Under the pieces are notes generated by a model that was not told the DNA's origin, ran no database searches, and was given only the letters and a program-made list of their open reading frames with translations. Position numbers and translations under genes: made by a program. Positions 1 to 11,195 of a stretch of DNA of 64,000 bases are shown here, piece after piece. This DNA comes from Desulfotomaculum sp. (GTDB lineage Bacteria; Bacillota; Desulfotomaculia; Desulfotomaculales; Nap2-2B), in assembly GCA_003513005.1 (NCBI GenBank), contig DOTD01000087.1, positions 36,913 to 100,912 of the forward strand, in the 5' to 3' direction. Position 1 is the first letter of the stretch; every line of letters begins with the position of its first letter.

Positions 1-1414
1 CCCTGGTTTTATTAACTTTTATCTTGATCCAAAATGGGTTTTGGGGATACTGCCGGGAATTATCACCTTTGAAGATAATTTTGGCCGGACGGACTTTGGC
101 GGAGGGTTGAAGGTCCAGGTAGAATTTGTCAGTGCAAATCCTACAGGACTTTTGCATATGGGAAATGCACGCGGCGCTGCCCTTGGGGACAGCATCGCTT
201 CTATTTTAAGCTTTTGCGGTTATCAGGTAAGCAGGGAGTTTTATATAAATGACACCGGCCACCAGATCGAGCTGCTGGGTGACTCCCTTCAGGCAAGGTA
301 TTTTCAGCTTTTAGGCCGCCCGGCCGAAATTGCGCCCGAAGGTTATCACGGTGAAGATATAATTGAAACAGTAAAGGGTTTCATTAACCTTTACGGGGAC
401 AGTTTTCTGGACATTGATCAGGCGGAACGTATAAACGCTCTTGTAGATTATACATTGAAGGAAAAACTTGCCGTAATTAAAGGAGCCCTGCTTTCATTCG
501 GAGTATCTTATGATGTGTGGTTTTCTGAACAGGATCTGCATAATAACGGCGTTGTCAAAGAAATTGTCGACCGCTTAAATTCGATGGGTTTCCTGTATGA
601 GCATGAAGGAGCTCTTTGGTTCAAAGCCAGAGAGTTTGGAGTGGAAAAAGATGAAGTAATTCTACGCAGTAATGGGGCGCCAACGTATTTCGCCACCGAT
701 ATTGCTTACCACTTCAATAAATTCCAACGCGGTTTCGATCGGGTAATCAATATCTGGGGAGCGGACCATCACGGACATGTTGCCAGAATGAAAGGCGCAG
801 TGGCGGCTTTAGGGTACAACCCCGACACCCTGCATGTTATAATAATGCAGTTAGTCCGCTTATACCGCGGCGGCGAAATCGTCCGGATGAGCAAACGCTC
901 CGGCCAGTATGTGACTTTGGAAGAGTTAATTGAGGAAGTTGGCCGCGATGCGGCGCGTTACTTTTTTGTCATGCGCAGCGCAGACAGCCATTTGGACTTT
1001 GATCTTGACTTGGCTCGCGCTCAGTCAAACGAAAACCCGGTATATTATATTCAATATGCCCATGCCAGGATTTGCAGCATTTTGCGTCAGCTGGATGAAA
1101 CAGGAAAAAAACTGCCTTCACCCGGATCAGATGATCTGAATTTGTTAAAGGAAGAAACTGAACTGATCCTTGCCAGAAGGCTTGCCGATTTTCCTGAAGA
1201 AGTTTCGATGGCCGGCAAGGATCTGGCGCCCCACAGACTGACCAGATATCTGCATGAAGTCGCCGGCCTCCTGCACAGTTTTTACAACAGCCATCGCGTG
1301 ATTAGCCCGGATGAACGGTTGTCCTGCGCCAGATTATTGCTTGTCAAGGCAACACGTATAGTTTTACGAAACGGAATGCGTCTTCTAGGTATACAAGCCC
1401 CTGAACGCATGTAA
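1..1414 (+). CDS. argS: Arginyl-tRNA synthetase, 5' end outside window
   Basis: Class I aminoacyl-tRNA synthetase that charges tRNA-Arg with arginine in the cytoplasm. The frame is open from base 2, and the codons before the first possible start (TTG at 41) already read as ArgS sequence (PGFINFYLDPKW), so the true start lies upstream of the window. About 470 residues are visible; the family is about 560. The HIGH-type signature appears as HMGN near base 155, the KMSKS loop as RMSKRSG near base 890, and the C-terminal part has the alpha-helical DALR anticodon-binding domain ending in GMRLLGIQAPERM. The stop at 1412 is followed within two bases by the pyrG ribosome binding site, so the two genes are probably co-transcribed. 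Confidence 0.96.
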   Translation, partial: PGFINFYLDPKWVLGILPGIITFEDNFGRTDFGGGLKVQVEFVSANPTGLLHMGNARGAALGDSIASILSFCGYQVSREFYINDTGHQIELLGDSLQARYFQLLGRPAEIAPEGYHGEDIIETVKGFINLYGDSFLDIDQAERINALVDYTLKEKLAVIKGALLSFGVSYDVWFSEQDLHNNGVVKEIVDRLNSMGFLYEHEGALWFKAREFGVEKDEVILRSNGAPTYFATDIAYHFNKFQRGFDRVINIWGADHHGHVARMKGAVAALGYNPDTLHVIIMQLVRLYRGGEIVRMSKRSGQYVTLEELIEEVGRDAARYFFVMRSADSHLDFDLDLARAQSNENPVYYIQYAHARICSILRQLDETGKKLPSPGSDDLNLLKEETELILARRLADFPEEVSMAGKDLAPHRLTRYLHEVAGLLHSFYNSHRVISPDERLSCARLLLVKATRIVLRNGMRLLGIQAPERM

Positions 1415-1417
1415 TAA

Positions 1418-3040
<1,623 letters not shown>

Positions 3041-3077
3041 TAGATAGTGTCTATTTTAAAAGAGGGGTAGATGGATT

Positions 3078-4073
3078 TTGAACCGTAAGGTAATTGCCGT
3101 ATCGGTTGTTGGGGCAGTAGTTGTTTCCTTGTTGATCGGCAGTGTCGTAGGTTTATTTTGCGCTGGCGGAAACAGGGAAAATAGTAAGGATGTCTATAAA
3201 GGAAAGGCTGTTGTAGGGATTATTTCTATCGAAGGCCCTATTGTATGCGGAAGTGAGACCCCCAGCGCCTGGAGTTCCGAGGTTAATTCGGATAATATCG
3301 TGTCTTTGTTAAGATCGGCTGAGGATGACCCGGAAATCAGGGCTGTTGTGCTGAGAATAAACAGCCCCGGGGGCACTGCGGCAGGATCCCAGGAAATTGG
3401 AGCGGAAGTTGACAGATTTCGCAGGGCAGGTAAAAGCATAATAGTATCTATGGCTGATGTTGCAGCTTCGGGGGCTTATCTTATAGCCTGCAGGGCGGAT
3501 AAAATACTGGCTAATCCCGGAACCGTGACCGGCAGTATTGGAGTTATTATGGAGGTTAGTGATTATAGCGCTCTTTTTGATAAAATAGGTATTTCCTCAA
3601 AAACTTTTAAAAGCGGGCCGCATAAAGATATAGGCTCGTCCAACCGGGCGGTTACAAAAGATGAGCAGGTTCTTTTTCAGACTATGGTTGATGAAATCTA
3701 TGGTGATTTTGTAAATTCCATTGCCTTAGGAAGGAAAATGGAATTAGAAAAAGTAAAATCACTTGCCGACGGACGTATCTTTACGGGCGCTCAGGCAAAG
3801 CAGGCCGGCCTGATCGATGATCTTGGCAATTTCCAGGATGCTGTTGCCTTGGCAGGAAAGCTATCGGGTTTGGGATCGGAACCGAGAACAGTTGAACTTG
3901 GTCCCAATAAAATCTGGGATGAATTGTTGGGTGATTCAATAGGCGCTTCTTTATTTTCCAAGTTAATTAACCAGTTCACATCAAATCTAAGCGGTAACGG
4001 GGCCGGCGGAGCACAAATGCAAAATACCAGCCCTTTCCCCGTGGTCTCAATGCTTTACCCGCAAAATTTTTAA
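3078..4073 (+). CDS. sppA: Signal peptide peptidase SppA
   Basis: Membrane-anchored serine protease that degrades cleaved signal peptides. The start is TTG at 3078; the nearby ATG at 3071 runs into a stop after five codons. Residues 7-29 form one hydrophobic segment (VSVVGAVVVSLLIGSVVGLF) that would anchor the catalytic domain outside the membrane. The crotonase-like S49 peptidase fold follows, with the nucleophile in AASGAY (S131) and the general base in SGPHKDIG (K183). The 52-residue gap between them matches the short Bacillus SppA (Ser-Lys dyad), not the doubled E. coli form. Length 331 fits the short class. It lies 37 bases after pyrG and 16 before the next gene, so probably one operon. 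Confidence 0.93.
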   Translation: MNRKVIAVSVVGAVVVSLLIGSVVGLFCAGGNRENSKDVYKGKAVVGIISIEGPIVCGSETPSAWSSEVNSDNIVSLLRSAEDDPEIRAVVLRINSPGGTAAGSQEIGAEVDRFRRAGKSIIVSMADVAASGAYLIACRADKILANPGTVTGSIGVIMEVSDYSALFDKIGISSKTFKSGPHKDIGSSNRAVTKDEQVLFQTMVDEIYGDFVNSIALGRKMELEKVKSLADGRIFTGAQAKQAGLIDDLGNFQDAVALAGKLSGLGSEPRTVELGPNKIWDELLGDSIGASLFSKLINQFTSNLSGNGAGGAQMQNTSPFPVVSMLYPQNF

Positions 4074-4089
4074 AGGCAGGGATCTCTTC

Positions 4090-4767
4090 TTGGAAGAAAA
4101 TGCTGTTACCTGTCAGGAAGTTCCGCCCGAAACTATACAACAAATGGGTGTTTTAGAACTTATTTACGGGATACTGTTTGAACCTGCGGATACTTTTAAA
4201 AAAGTGGCTGAAGCGCCGCCGCTTGGATTGTCTGTTCTGATTTTTTCACTGGTTAACATAACAACAATATTTATGAGTTTTCTAACCTTCTTTCATTTGC
4301 TGAATAAAAGCCTTCCTGCCGGCAGTGACGTCAGGGTGAATCTTACATTATCAATGATACTTTTGATAATATTTCTTGGTTTACTTATAAAATTATGCAA
4401 CTGGTTACTATCTGCAAGTGTTTTTCATCTATTGGCGGAGCTTTTAGGGGGCAGGGGCAGCGTAAGGGGGTTGCTGGCAATTGTCGGTTTGAGTTACCTG
4501 CCGTTTTTTTTCCTGGCGCCTGTTGAGCTGTTATTACTAATCTGGGGTTTAAACAGTGTTGTTGTTGTTATAGTTATGATCCTGAACTTCTTAATTTTTA
4601 TCTGGTGGTTGGCGCTTATGGTTCTCGGTGTTCGTCAGGAATACTCTTTTTCTTCAGGCAGCGCCTTGGCAGCGGTTTTTCTTCCGGTATTTCCATTCAT
4701 TGTCTTCCTGATACTCCCCGTTCTTCTAATAACTGTTGTGGTAATTTCAATTTCCATATGCTCCTGA
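4090..4767 (+). CDS. Yip1-family integral membrane protein
   Basis: A 225-residue protein with a short soluble N-terminus containing the family-typical ELIYGILFEPADTFKKVAE segment, then about five hydrophobic segments (roughly residues 48-70, 84-108, 128-150, 153-178 and 192-222). This layout and the 'FEPADTFK' opening are those of Yip1-domain proteins (PF04893). Bacterial members have no settled biochemical role. The start is TTG at 4090, 16 bases after the sppA stop. The C-terminal half is extremely rich in Leu, Ile and Val. The gene sits between sppA and spo0F; nothing in the sequence assigns a substrate. Confidence 0.75.
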   Translation: MEENAVTCQEVPPETIQQMGVLELIYGILFEPADTFKKVAEAPPLGLSVLIFSLVNITTIFMSFLTFFHLLNKSLPAGSDVRVNLTLSMILLIIFLGLLIKLCNWLLSASVFHLLAELLGGRGSVRGLLAIVGLSYLPFFFLAPVELLLLIWGLNSVVVVIVMILNFLIFIWWLALMVLGVRQEYSFSSGSALAAVFLPVFPFIVFLILPVLLITVVVISISICS

Positions 4768-4892
4768 AACCTTTTAAAAATTACTTTATAATGATGCAGG
4801 GATTTGTATTTTTGCCGTCGAATGTATGTGCTAAATAGGCTTTGCAACTGTTAAAACAAAATTTAATCCGCTGCAAAGGTGAAATGAGACAG

Positions 4893-5279
4893 ATGAGTTA
4901 TGACCTGCTGATTGTAGATGATCAGGCCGGCATCCGGCGGTTGCTCTGGGAAGTTTTTATTGAAGAAGGTCTGGAAGTTGATATGGCTGCTTCAGGCGCT
5001 GAGGCCATACGTAAGGTTGTTTCACAAAAGCCCCGGTTAATTTTGTTGGACAGCAATATGCCTGAAATGAGCGGACTGGAAACTGCGGCGAAAATCAGGG
5101 AACTTAACTTAGATACAATAATAATGATGGTCTCTGCCTTTGATGATACATTTTATATTTCCAAGGCAAAAGATCTGGGAATAAATTATTACCTTAACAA
5201 ACCTTTTGATATAATAAGCCTTCGCTCAATGGTGCGTGATATATTAAAAGGAATCAAGGAAACAGAAGTTGCGGTTTAG
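4893..5279 (+). CDS. spo0F: Spo0F-type single-domain response regulator
   Basis: Stand-alone receiver domain of 128 residues; in Bacillus, Spo0F carries phosphate from sensor kinases to Spo0B/Spo0A in the sporulation phosphorelay. The acidic pocket is D9-D10, the phosphoacceptor D53 (LILLDSNMPEMSG), the switch Ser S81 (MMVSAFDD) and the conserved Lys K103 (LNKPFD). There is no output domain. I chose ATG 4893 because AAAGGTG (4875-4881) sits 11 bases upstream; an in-frame ATG at 4884 is too close to that site. Position between pyrG and a transaldolase gene matches Bacillus synteny, which supports the name; CheY-like domains elsewhere would look similar. Confidence 0.82.
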   Translation: MSYDLLIVDDQAGIRRLLWEVFIEEGLEVDMAASGAEAIRKVVSQKPRLILLDSNMPEMSGLETAAKIRELNLDTIIMMVSAFDDTFYISKAKDLGINYYLNKPFDIISLRSMVRDILKGIKETEVAV

Positions 5280-5316
5280 TTTGCATTGCCAATTGAAATG
5301 AAAGGGGCTTTAACTC

Positions 5317-5994
5317 TTGATCATTACTACAGAGACAATGCTGGCAATGCGTTGCCCCAAATGCGGCAAACTGGAATTTCATAAACTCTCCCGGTTTACT
5401 TTTTCCGGATCTAATTCTGTCGAACTTGCCTGTACTTGTGGAGCGACCAAAATGATTATTTCCCTCAGAAAAAGAGGGGAGTTATGGTTTCAGTTAAGCT
5501 GTGTTGTATGTGAAGCAATGCATTTGCGTATAATTAGCAGCCAGTCCATAAGGCAGCAGAAGGTCATCACTTTTACTTGCCAGGAAACGGGTCTCGAACT
5601 GGGGTATATGGGCCCTTATGATAAAATACGTCAATTGATCCAAAATCCGAAAGAAGTTGAACTGCTGTTCAGTGAGCTCACAAGCGAGGATTATTTTAAT
5701 AACAGCGAGATAATGCATCAAGTGTTGACTTACATAAATGAATTAGCCGAGCAGGGACTAGTATCCTGTCAGTGTGGGAATTATAATATATCGATAGACA
5801 TTTTTCCCGACAGGCTGGAGCTGCAGTGTAAAAAATGCAATGGAACAAGTATAATCTATGCCGAAACTGAGGAAGATCTGTCCATAGTCCAACAGGTGGA
5901 TGAACTTGAACTGATCAAAGAAGGTCTTGGATTTCTCGATAGCCTTGCACATACAAGCCTCTCGAAAAAAAATCGTTATCAGCATGATCAATAA
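5317..5994 (+). CDS. Cysteine-rich zinc-ribbon protein of unknown function
   Basis: I do not recognise a named family. The 225-residue product has repeated Cys pairs typical of zinc ribbons: CPKCGK (about residues 12-17), CTCGA (about 39-43), CVVCEAMH (about 66-73), and late CQCGN and CKKCNG (about 154-178). These would form two or more metal sites, one at the N-terminus and one near the C-terminus, separated by an acidic helical stretch (FSELTSEDYF...). There are no membrane segments. The start is TTG at 5317 with AAAGGGG (5301-5307) nine bases upstream. It lies 38 bases after spo0F, so it may share its transcript. A nucleic-acid or protein-binding role is a guess. Confidence 0.7.
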   Translation: MIITTETMLAMRCPKCGKLEFHKLSRFTFSGSNSVELACTCGATKMIISLRKRGELWFQLSCVVCEAMHLRIISSQSIRQQKVITFTCQETGLELGYMGPYDKIRQLIQNPKEVELLFSELTSEDYFNNSEIMHQVLTYINELAEQGLVSCQCGNYNISIDIFPDRLELQCKKCNGTSIIYAETEEDLSIVQQVDELELIKEGLGFLDSLAHTSLSKKNRYQHDQ

Positions 5995-6238
5995 TAAATA
6001 TTGTTGTTTTTTAAGGCAGAAGGTAACGCTGTAATAATCTTTACCCCTGTTAAAGTATTGTTCGCCCTTCACGATTATTTCAATGTTCCCTCAGACGCTG
6101 ATGAAATTGATTCCCGCAAGATATTAGGCTCGCGCGGCAGACCGTTGCCGAGACGCAAAAAAGCAAAAATGAGCCTTTTTAAAGCGCCGGTAAAGCCGGT
6201 AGAATAGTCTCGTAAACAGAAGGAGGATATTTTCCAAA

Positions 6239-6886
6239 ATGAAGCTTTTCCTTGATACTGCAAATATTGAAGAAATAAAAGCTGCCAATGCTTTGGGAGT
6301 GATCAGCGGCGTAACTACAAATCCATCGCTGATTGCCAGAGAAGGGCGTGTATTTGAACAGGTAGTCAGGGAAATTACCTCAATTGTGGATGGGCCGATC
6401 AGCGCGGAGGCAACAAGTTCCGATGCCCTGTCCATGATTGCGGAGGCGCAGGAGTTAGCAGGTATACATCCCAATATTGTGGTGAAAATACCTTTAACAG
6501 CTGAAGGCTTAAAAGCAATAGCCGAATTGGCTAAAAAAGGAATCAAGACCAACGCGACACTGGTCTTTTCAGCAAACCAGGCCCTGCTGGCGGCTCTAGC
6601 CGGCGCTTCTTTCGTCAGTCCTTTCGTCGGGCGCCTTGATGATGTCGGGCATGACGGTATGGAAATTGTCGCAGATATAATGGATATTTTCGAAACCTAC
6701 GGTTTTCCTGCCCAGGTGATTGCGGCAAGCATCCGGCGCCCCATGCATGTGATTATGGCCGCAAAAGCAGGAGCTGACATAGCGACAATACCTTATCAGG
6801 TATTAAAACAAATGATTGCGCATCCTTTAACTGATGCCGGCGTTAAAAAGTTTATGGATGATTGGGCCAAGGTTCCTAAGAAATAA
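6239..6886 (+). CDS. tal: Transaldolase / fructose-6-phosphate aldolase-like protein
   Basis: A 215-residue member of the small transaldolase (TalC/FSA) subfamily, a TIM-barrel Schiff-base aldolase that transfers a dihydroxyacetone unit in the non-oxidative pentose phosphate pathway. The N-terminus [14 protein letters not shown] and [14 protein letters not shown] are signature segments; the Schiff-base lysine is K83 in NIVVKIPLT; the barrel end has [14 protein letters not shown] and [14 protein letters not shown]. Start ATG at 6239 follows a strong site (AAGGAGG, about 6219-6226). It sits between the spo0F block and rho, as in Bacillus, although fbaA and murA-2, which lie there in Bacillus, are absent. 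Aldolase versus transaldolase activity cannot be settled from sequence. Confidence 0.92.
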   Translation: MKLFLDTANIEEIKAANALGVISGVTTNPSLIAREGRVFEQVVREITSIVDGPISAEATSSDALSMIAEAQELAGIHPNIVVKIPLTAEGLKAIAELAKKGIKTNATLVFSANQALLAALAGASFVSPFVGRLDDVGHDGMEIVADIMDIFETYGFPAQVIAASIRRPMHVIMAAKAGADIATIPYQVLKQMIAHPLTDAGVKKFMDDWAKVPKK

Positions 6887-7128
6887 AAAATTTATTTCAA
6901 AAATCTAAATTCTAAATTGGAAGATATCGTCATAAAATATACCTGTATTCTCCTATGCTTCCAGCAAAATTTTATGATCCTATCCGGTTTTCTATTTGGT
7001 TTCCCCTTTTTACAATTTAAAGAGATTATGGCCATATAATTTTCCTTTTTCGTAAAAAGTCGATGTGAATTTCAATAAAGTGTATAAAATGCAACCCGCT
7101 TAAGCAGGTTATTTAAGGAGGGTCATTG

Positions 7129-8439
7129 TTGACTTTTTCTGAGTTGGAGTCGAAAACTCTGCAAGAATTGTACAAAATCGCCAAAGAATTGGAGATTCCG
7201 GGTTATTCAAGGTTCCGGAAAAAAGAGCTGGTTTTTGAGATTATCAAAGCGCAAACTGAGAAAACCGGGCTGATTTACGCACAAGGTGTGCTGGAGATCC
7301 TGCCGGACGGTTTTGGGTTTTTAAGGCCGTTTTGGTATTTTCAGAGCCAGGATGATATCTACGTTTCGTCTTCACAAATCAGGCGCTTCGACTTAAGGAC
7401 CGGAGATCTTGTCGCGGGACAGGTACGCGGCCCCAAAGACAGCGAGCGTTATTTCGCTCTTTTAAGGGTTGAACAGGTAAACAGTTATAATGCGGAAAGC
7501 GCCTCGGAAAGGCTGCATTTTGACGGCTTAACGCCTTTATATCCCCAGGAGCGGATCAAGCTGGAAACACATCCGGGGGGTTACTCGGCAAGGATTATTG
7601 ACCTGCTTGCTCCCCTCGGCAAAGGGCAAAGAGGATTAATCGTAGCCCCTCCGAAGGCCGGGAAAACGACTTTGCTGAAGGATATTGCCAACAGCATCAG
7701 CAGGAACCATCCGGAAATTAAACTAATGGTCCTGCTTGTTGACGAGAGGCCCGAAGAAGTAACCGACATAGAACGTTCGGTAAAAGGCGAAGTAGTCAGC
7801 TCCACTTTTGATGAACCTCCGGAAAACCACGTCAAAGTTGCCGAAATGGTACTGGAAAGGGCGAAACGCCTGGTCGAACACCATGAAGACGTGGTTATTC
7901 TTTTAGACAGCATAACCCGACTTGCACGGGCTCACAACCTGGTTGTTCCGCCAAGCGGGCGTACTTTGAGCGGCGGTATGGATCCAGCCGCGCTTCATAA
8001 ACCCAAGCGGTTTTTTGGAGCGGCCCGTAAAATAGAAGAAGGCGGAAGCATGACGATCATGGCTACAGCCCTGATTGAAACGGGAAGCCGCATGGACGAT
8101 GTGATTTTTGAAGAGTTCAAAGGTACAGGCAATATGGAACTTATTCTGGACCGCCGTCTGGCCGAGAGGCGCATATTTCCCGCGATTGACGTCCAGCGTT
8201 CCGGCACGCGTAAAGAGGAACTGCTTTTATCCAAGGAAGAGCTTGATTGGATGTGGTACTTCCGCAAAGCCACAGTGAATATGGCCCCCTGGGAAGCCAT
8301 GGAAATGATGCTTGATCGGATGAAGAAAATCAAGACAAATGAGGAAATTCTGCAACAGTTTCAAAATGCGGTTCGAAAAGTAGGGCCTGTAGTGACTCCC
8401 GACAGGCCGCCTGATATACGCCGCGAACTTTCCAGTTAA
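7129..8439 (+). CDS. rho: Transcription termination factor Rho
   Basis: Hexameric RNA-dependent ATPase that ends transcription. N-terminal Rho_N helices (about residues 1-45), then the RNA-binding cold-shock-like domain with [10 protein letters not shown] (RNP1, about 60-70), then the RecA-like motor with Walker [13 protein letters not shown] (about 174-185), [13 protein letters not shown], the Walker B stretch [16 protein letters not shown] and the Q/R-loop region. Length 436 is normal. Two TTG codons are adjacent (7126 and 7129); with AAGGAGG at 7115-7121, spacing favours 7129. An imperfect palindrome lies just upstream at 7092-7110. In Bacillus rpmE follows rho; here a cell-wall peptidase gene does. 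Confidence 0.96.
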   Translation: MTFSELESKTLQELYKIAKELEIPGYSRFRKKELVFEIIKAQTEKTGLIYAQGVLEILPDGFGFLRPFWYFQSQDDIYVSSSQIRRFDLRTGDLVAGQVRGPKDSERYFALLRVEQVNSYNAESASERLHFDGLTPLYPQERIKLETHPGGYSARIIDLLAPLGKGQRGLIVAPPKAGKTTLLKDIANSISRNHPEIKLMVLLVDERPEEVTDIERSVKGEVVSSTFDEPPENHVKVAEMVLERAKRLVEHHEDVVILLDSITRLARAHNLVVPPSGRTLSGGMDPAALHKPKRFFGAARKIEEGGSMTIMATALIETGSRMDDVIFEEFKGTGNMELILDRRLAERRIFPAIDVQRSGTRKEELLLSKEELDWMWYFRKATVNMAPWEAMEMMLDRMKKIKTNEEILQQFQNAVRKVGPVVTPDRPPDIRRELSS

Positions 8440-8549
8440 AAACTCTAATGTATAAAAGAGCAATATTATGGTAATACTTGTTCATGAGTTTTTAAAACTC
8501 TTTGAAACTGGTATTTTATTTGTTTTTTTGCTTCAAGAAGGAGATCAAA

Positions 8550-9452
8550 TTGAAGGATAGCTTTATAACTTTGAAAAAAGTTTTTGTTGCCATAACGATA
8601 TGTTTCATTGGTATGTTTGGCTGTTGCCATACTCCGGCCAGAGCAGGTCTGGATGAATTTATCCGCCAGGATGTATCTTACTTCAAACTAACCCCTGTAG
8701 GCGGGGGAGCAGAGGTGGAAAGCGACAAGTCAACATCTTATATTGTTCAGCGGGGAGATACTCTTATATCTGTTGCCAAAAGATTTGGACTGCAGACAAA
8801 CATAGTGGCCGATGCCAATAACTTAAGAGACGAGGACTTTATTGAAGCCGGAAAAGTCCTGCTCATACCCGGAACAGCACAGGATCATTTAATCCAGCCG
8901 GGAGAAACGTTAACCGGCATAGCCCATGATTACGGCGTATCATTAAACAGCCTGGTCCTGGCTAATAACCTTCATGATGACGACATGTTAATCGCAGGAC
9001 AGGAATTAGTTGTTCCTTTATCTGAGAATAATGTTCTGCCTGCATGGAATTATACTGCCGGTCTGCCTGTAAATATGTTAGCTTGGCCTGTCGCCGGCGG
9101 TTGGGTAAGTTCCGGCTTTGGAATACGTGACGGCCGTCCTCACGAGGGTATCGATATAGCCGCCTTTGAAGGAGATTCGATCGAAGCGATCAGATCCGGG
9201 CGGGTAATTTTCGCCGGTCCCCGCGGCACATATGGGTTAACGGTAATTATAGACCATGGTTCCGGTTTAACTTCTCTGTACGGCCATACCTCAGCTATCC
9301 TGGTCAGGGAAGGTGATTCTGTAAAGGAAGGCCAGATTATTGCCCGTGTAGGGAGCACCGGCCGTTCCACCGGACCCCACCTTCACCTGGAGGTTCGTTT
9401 GAACGGCATTCCATACGATCCCCTTTTATGCCTTGTGAAGGCCTATGCATAA
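8550..9452 (+). CDS. Secreted LysM-LysM-M23 peptidoglycan endopeptidase
   Basis: A 300-residue exported zinc endopeptidase for peptide cross-links of the cell wall. A signal peptide covers about residues 1-33 (hydrophobic core VFVAITICFIGMFG, ending TPARA). Two LysM glycan-binding domains follow: YIVQRGDTLISVAKRFGL and HLIQPGETLTGIAHDYGV, each ending in 'GQ/GKxLxxP'. The C-terminal M23 (LytM-type) domain has HEGIDIAA and GPHLHLEV, which supply the zinc ligands and catalytic His. I chose TTG 8550 because AAGGAG (8538-8543) is six bases upstream and the signal peptide then starts normally; the frame extends to 8502 without support. A strong terminator follows. Confidence 0.9.
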   Translation: MKDSFITLKKVFVAITICFIGMFGCCHTPARAGLDEFIRQDVSYFKLTPVGGGAEVESDKSTSYIVQRGDTLISVAKRFGLQTNIVADANNLRDEDFIEAGKVLLIPGTAQDHLIQPGETLTGIAHDYGVSLNSLVLANNLHDDDMLIAGQELVVPLSENNVLPAWNYTAGLPVNMLAWPVAGGWVSSGFGIRDGRPHEGIDIAAFEGDSIEAIRSGRVIFAGPRGTYGLTVIIDHGSGLTSLYGHTSAILVREGDSVKEGQIIARVGSTGRSTGPHLHLEVRLNGIPYDPLLCLVKAYA

Positions 9453-9488
9453 GAAGCGGGGTACTATAAGAAACCTTAAGAAACCTGA

Positions 9489-9524
9489 AGAATCCTCTCC
9501 CTTTCGGAAGAGGATTCTTATTTT
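9489..9524 (+). terminator. Rho-independent terminator after the M23 peptidase gene
   Basis: Perfect 9-bp stem (GAATCCTCT 9490-9498 with AGAGGATTC 9509-9517, closed further by one A-T pair), 10-nt loop, followed by TTATTTTA. It lies 37 bases after the stop codon and closes the rho-peptidase unit. Confidence 0.85.
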
Positions 9525-9626
9525 AGTGTTAAATATATGCCCCATTTCGGGGATCCCTGGTTAATCCACACCTGTAAAACATAACACTATAAAATTCCAT
9601 GTAGAGACACATAAAGACCCCTGTAC

Positions 9627-9654
9627 TTGACTTTAAAAGCTCCGGTGGTATAAT
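9627..9654 (+). promoter_or_regulatory. SigA-type promoter for tRNA-Gly
   Basis: TTGACT (9627-9632), a 16-bp spacer and TATAAT (9649-9654). The predicted start of transcription falls at about 9661, four bases before the mature tRNA. Confidence 0.8.
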
Positions 9655-9664
9655 AACCTTATCT

Positions 9665-9739
9665 GCGGGTGTAGCTCAACGGTAGAGCACCAGCTTCCCA
9701 AGCTGGGGGTTGCGGGTTCGATCCCCGTCACCCGCTCCA
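9665..9739 (+). tRNA. tRNA-Gly (anticodon CCC), CCA encoded
   Basis: Complete cloverleaf: acceptor GCGGGTG/CACCCGC, D arm GCTC-AACGGTA-GAGC, anticodon arm CCAGC-TTCCCAA-GCTGG with anticodon CCC, T arm CGGG-TTCGATC-CCCG. Discriminator T and encoded CCA end at 9739. Anticodon CCC reads GGG glycine codons. Confidence 0.95.
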
Positions 9740-9771
9740 AAAATTTTTAAACCCTTCAAAGGTTTGCTGCT

Positions 9772-10838
9772 TTGAAGGAAAAGACGGATCTACCGGATAA
9801 TGATAGAAAGAATGCAGTAAATTTTTTGCTCAGATCATTTCGGTACCGAAATTACCGCCTTTTCTTTTTCGGCCAAGGTATTTCATTAATCGGGACATGG
9901 ATGCAGAATATAGCCATGAGCTGGTTGGTATACAGCTTGACAAAGTCCGCCCTGATGTTGGGACTCGTGTGTTTCGCAGGACAGATACCTACTTTCCTTT
10001 TTACGCCTTTTGCCGGTGTATTGGCTGACAGGTACCACCGGAAGTCAATCTTAATTGTCACCCAAACTTTATCGCTGATTCAGGCTTTTGCTTTGGCCCT
10101 GCTTGTTTTAACAGGGAAAATTTCAGTGATGTATATATTGCCTTTAAGCATCTTTTTAGGCCTGGTAAACGCTTTGGATATGCCCACAAGGCAGTCATTT
10201 GTGGTTGACATGATTGAGAATAAGGAAGATTTGGGAAACGCAATTGCTCTAAATTCTTCCATGTTCAACAGCGCAAGGCTGCTGGGTCCGTCTATCGCCG
10301 GTTTAATAATCTCAGCCATAGGTGTAGGAGCCTGTTTTCTTGTTAATGGTTTTAGCTACCTGATGGTAATCGGCGCCTTACTTGCCATGCGGGGGATTCC
10401 CAAGGAGGAAAGAGGGAGAGGTTCTCAGATTCTGCAAGAACTGAAAGAAGGTTTCCTTTACGCTTTTGACTTCTCGCTGATTCGCTGGATTATACTTATC
10501 CTCGGTTTGATAAGTTTGGTTGGCATGCCTTACGCAGTTCTTATGCCCATCTTTGCCAGGGAAATTCTTCATGGAGGCCCCTCATACGCTGGGATTCCTG
10601 ATGGGTTTTGCGGGTTTTGGAGCCCTGCTTGGAGCGGGTTTTTTAGCCTCAAAAGAAAATACACGCGGTCTGTTAAGACTAATTCCTGTTGCCGCCGGTA
10701 TTTTCGGTACCGGGCTGATTGCCTTTTCACAGTCACGTACTTTATGGCTTTCCTACTTTTTAATGCTGGTTACGGGTTTGGGCATGGTAATGCAGATGGC
10801 TTCATGCAATACAGTAATCCAGACTATCAACGAAGGAA
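9772..10838 (+). pseudogene. MFS exporter, frameshifted and C-terminally truncated
   Basis: The first 268 codons encode a major facilitator of the EntS/MFS_3 type: FRYRNYRLFFFGQGISLIGTW opening, PFAGVLADRYHRK loop, and six to seven membrane segments. Reading continues correctly only after a shift to the next frame at the CCCC run (10578-10581): removing one C gives GGPHTLGFLMGFAGFGALLG and further membrane helices. The second half then stops matching the family after NTVIQTIN (about 10832), where the family normally continues for another hundred residues. At that point a small opposite-strand gene begins. So the gene has one frameshift and a lost 3' end, and is unlikely to work. The first part starts at or near 9772, 33 bases after tRNA-Gly. 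Confidence 0.85.
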
Positions 10839-11021
10839 TTATTTGTATCCCTGCTTTTCCAACTCATCATCGTCACCTGGTTCCATTTCAACTGAAAGAA
10901 TCATTACCTGATCAGGGTACAGGGATAATCCTTCCGCAAGCTTATCGCGGATAAGCGACTGAGTTTCCTTTTCGTCCTGACAGGGCAGGTTTTCCATTGT
11001 TATAGCGAAGACAACCCTCAT
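10839..11021 (-). CDS. Small protein of unknown function (60 aa)
   Basis: A 60-residue ORF with an excellent ribosome binding site on the minus strand (AAAGGAGG followed by nine bases and ATG at 11021), which is the main reason to accept it. The product starts MRVVFAITMENLPCQDEKE, has an amphipathic middle (SLIRDKLAEGLSLYPDQV) and an acidic tail (EPGDDDELEK). The pattern beta-helix-beta suggests a small alpha/beta fold, but no family is recognised. Its 3' end abuts the truncated MFS gene, so its own end, or the arrival of this segment, may have removed the MFS tail. It has no partner gene in the same direction. Confidence 0.65.
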   Translation of the reverse strand: MRVVFAITMENLPCQDEKETQSLIRDKLAEGLSLYPDQVMILSVEMEPGDDDELEKQGYK

Positions 11022-11195
11022 TTATGTTATCCTCCTTTCCAAGATCTGTTTTGATAACAGCTTAAAGCAAGGAAAAACTAACCTGACTACAGTATAGATT
11101 TTTCAACAAGAAACCGTTTCTTCCTGCTCTTATTTTGAAATGAATTTAGCAGACAAGGCAAGTTTTCTTCGAGAGATCTTTAAAGCTGTCATTCA

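Noticed and set aside
6001..6207. A 68-codon Lys/Arg-rich frame between the zinc-ribbon gene and tal
   Set aside because: No ribosome binding site, TTG start, no recognised family; kept as unlikely.
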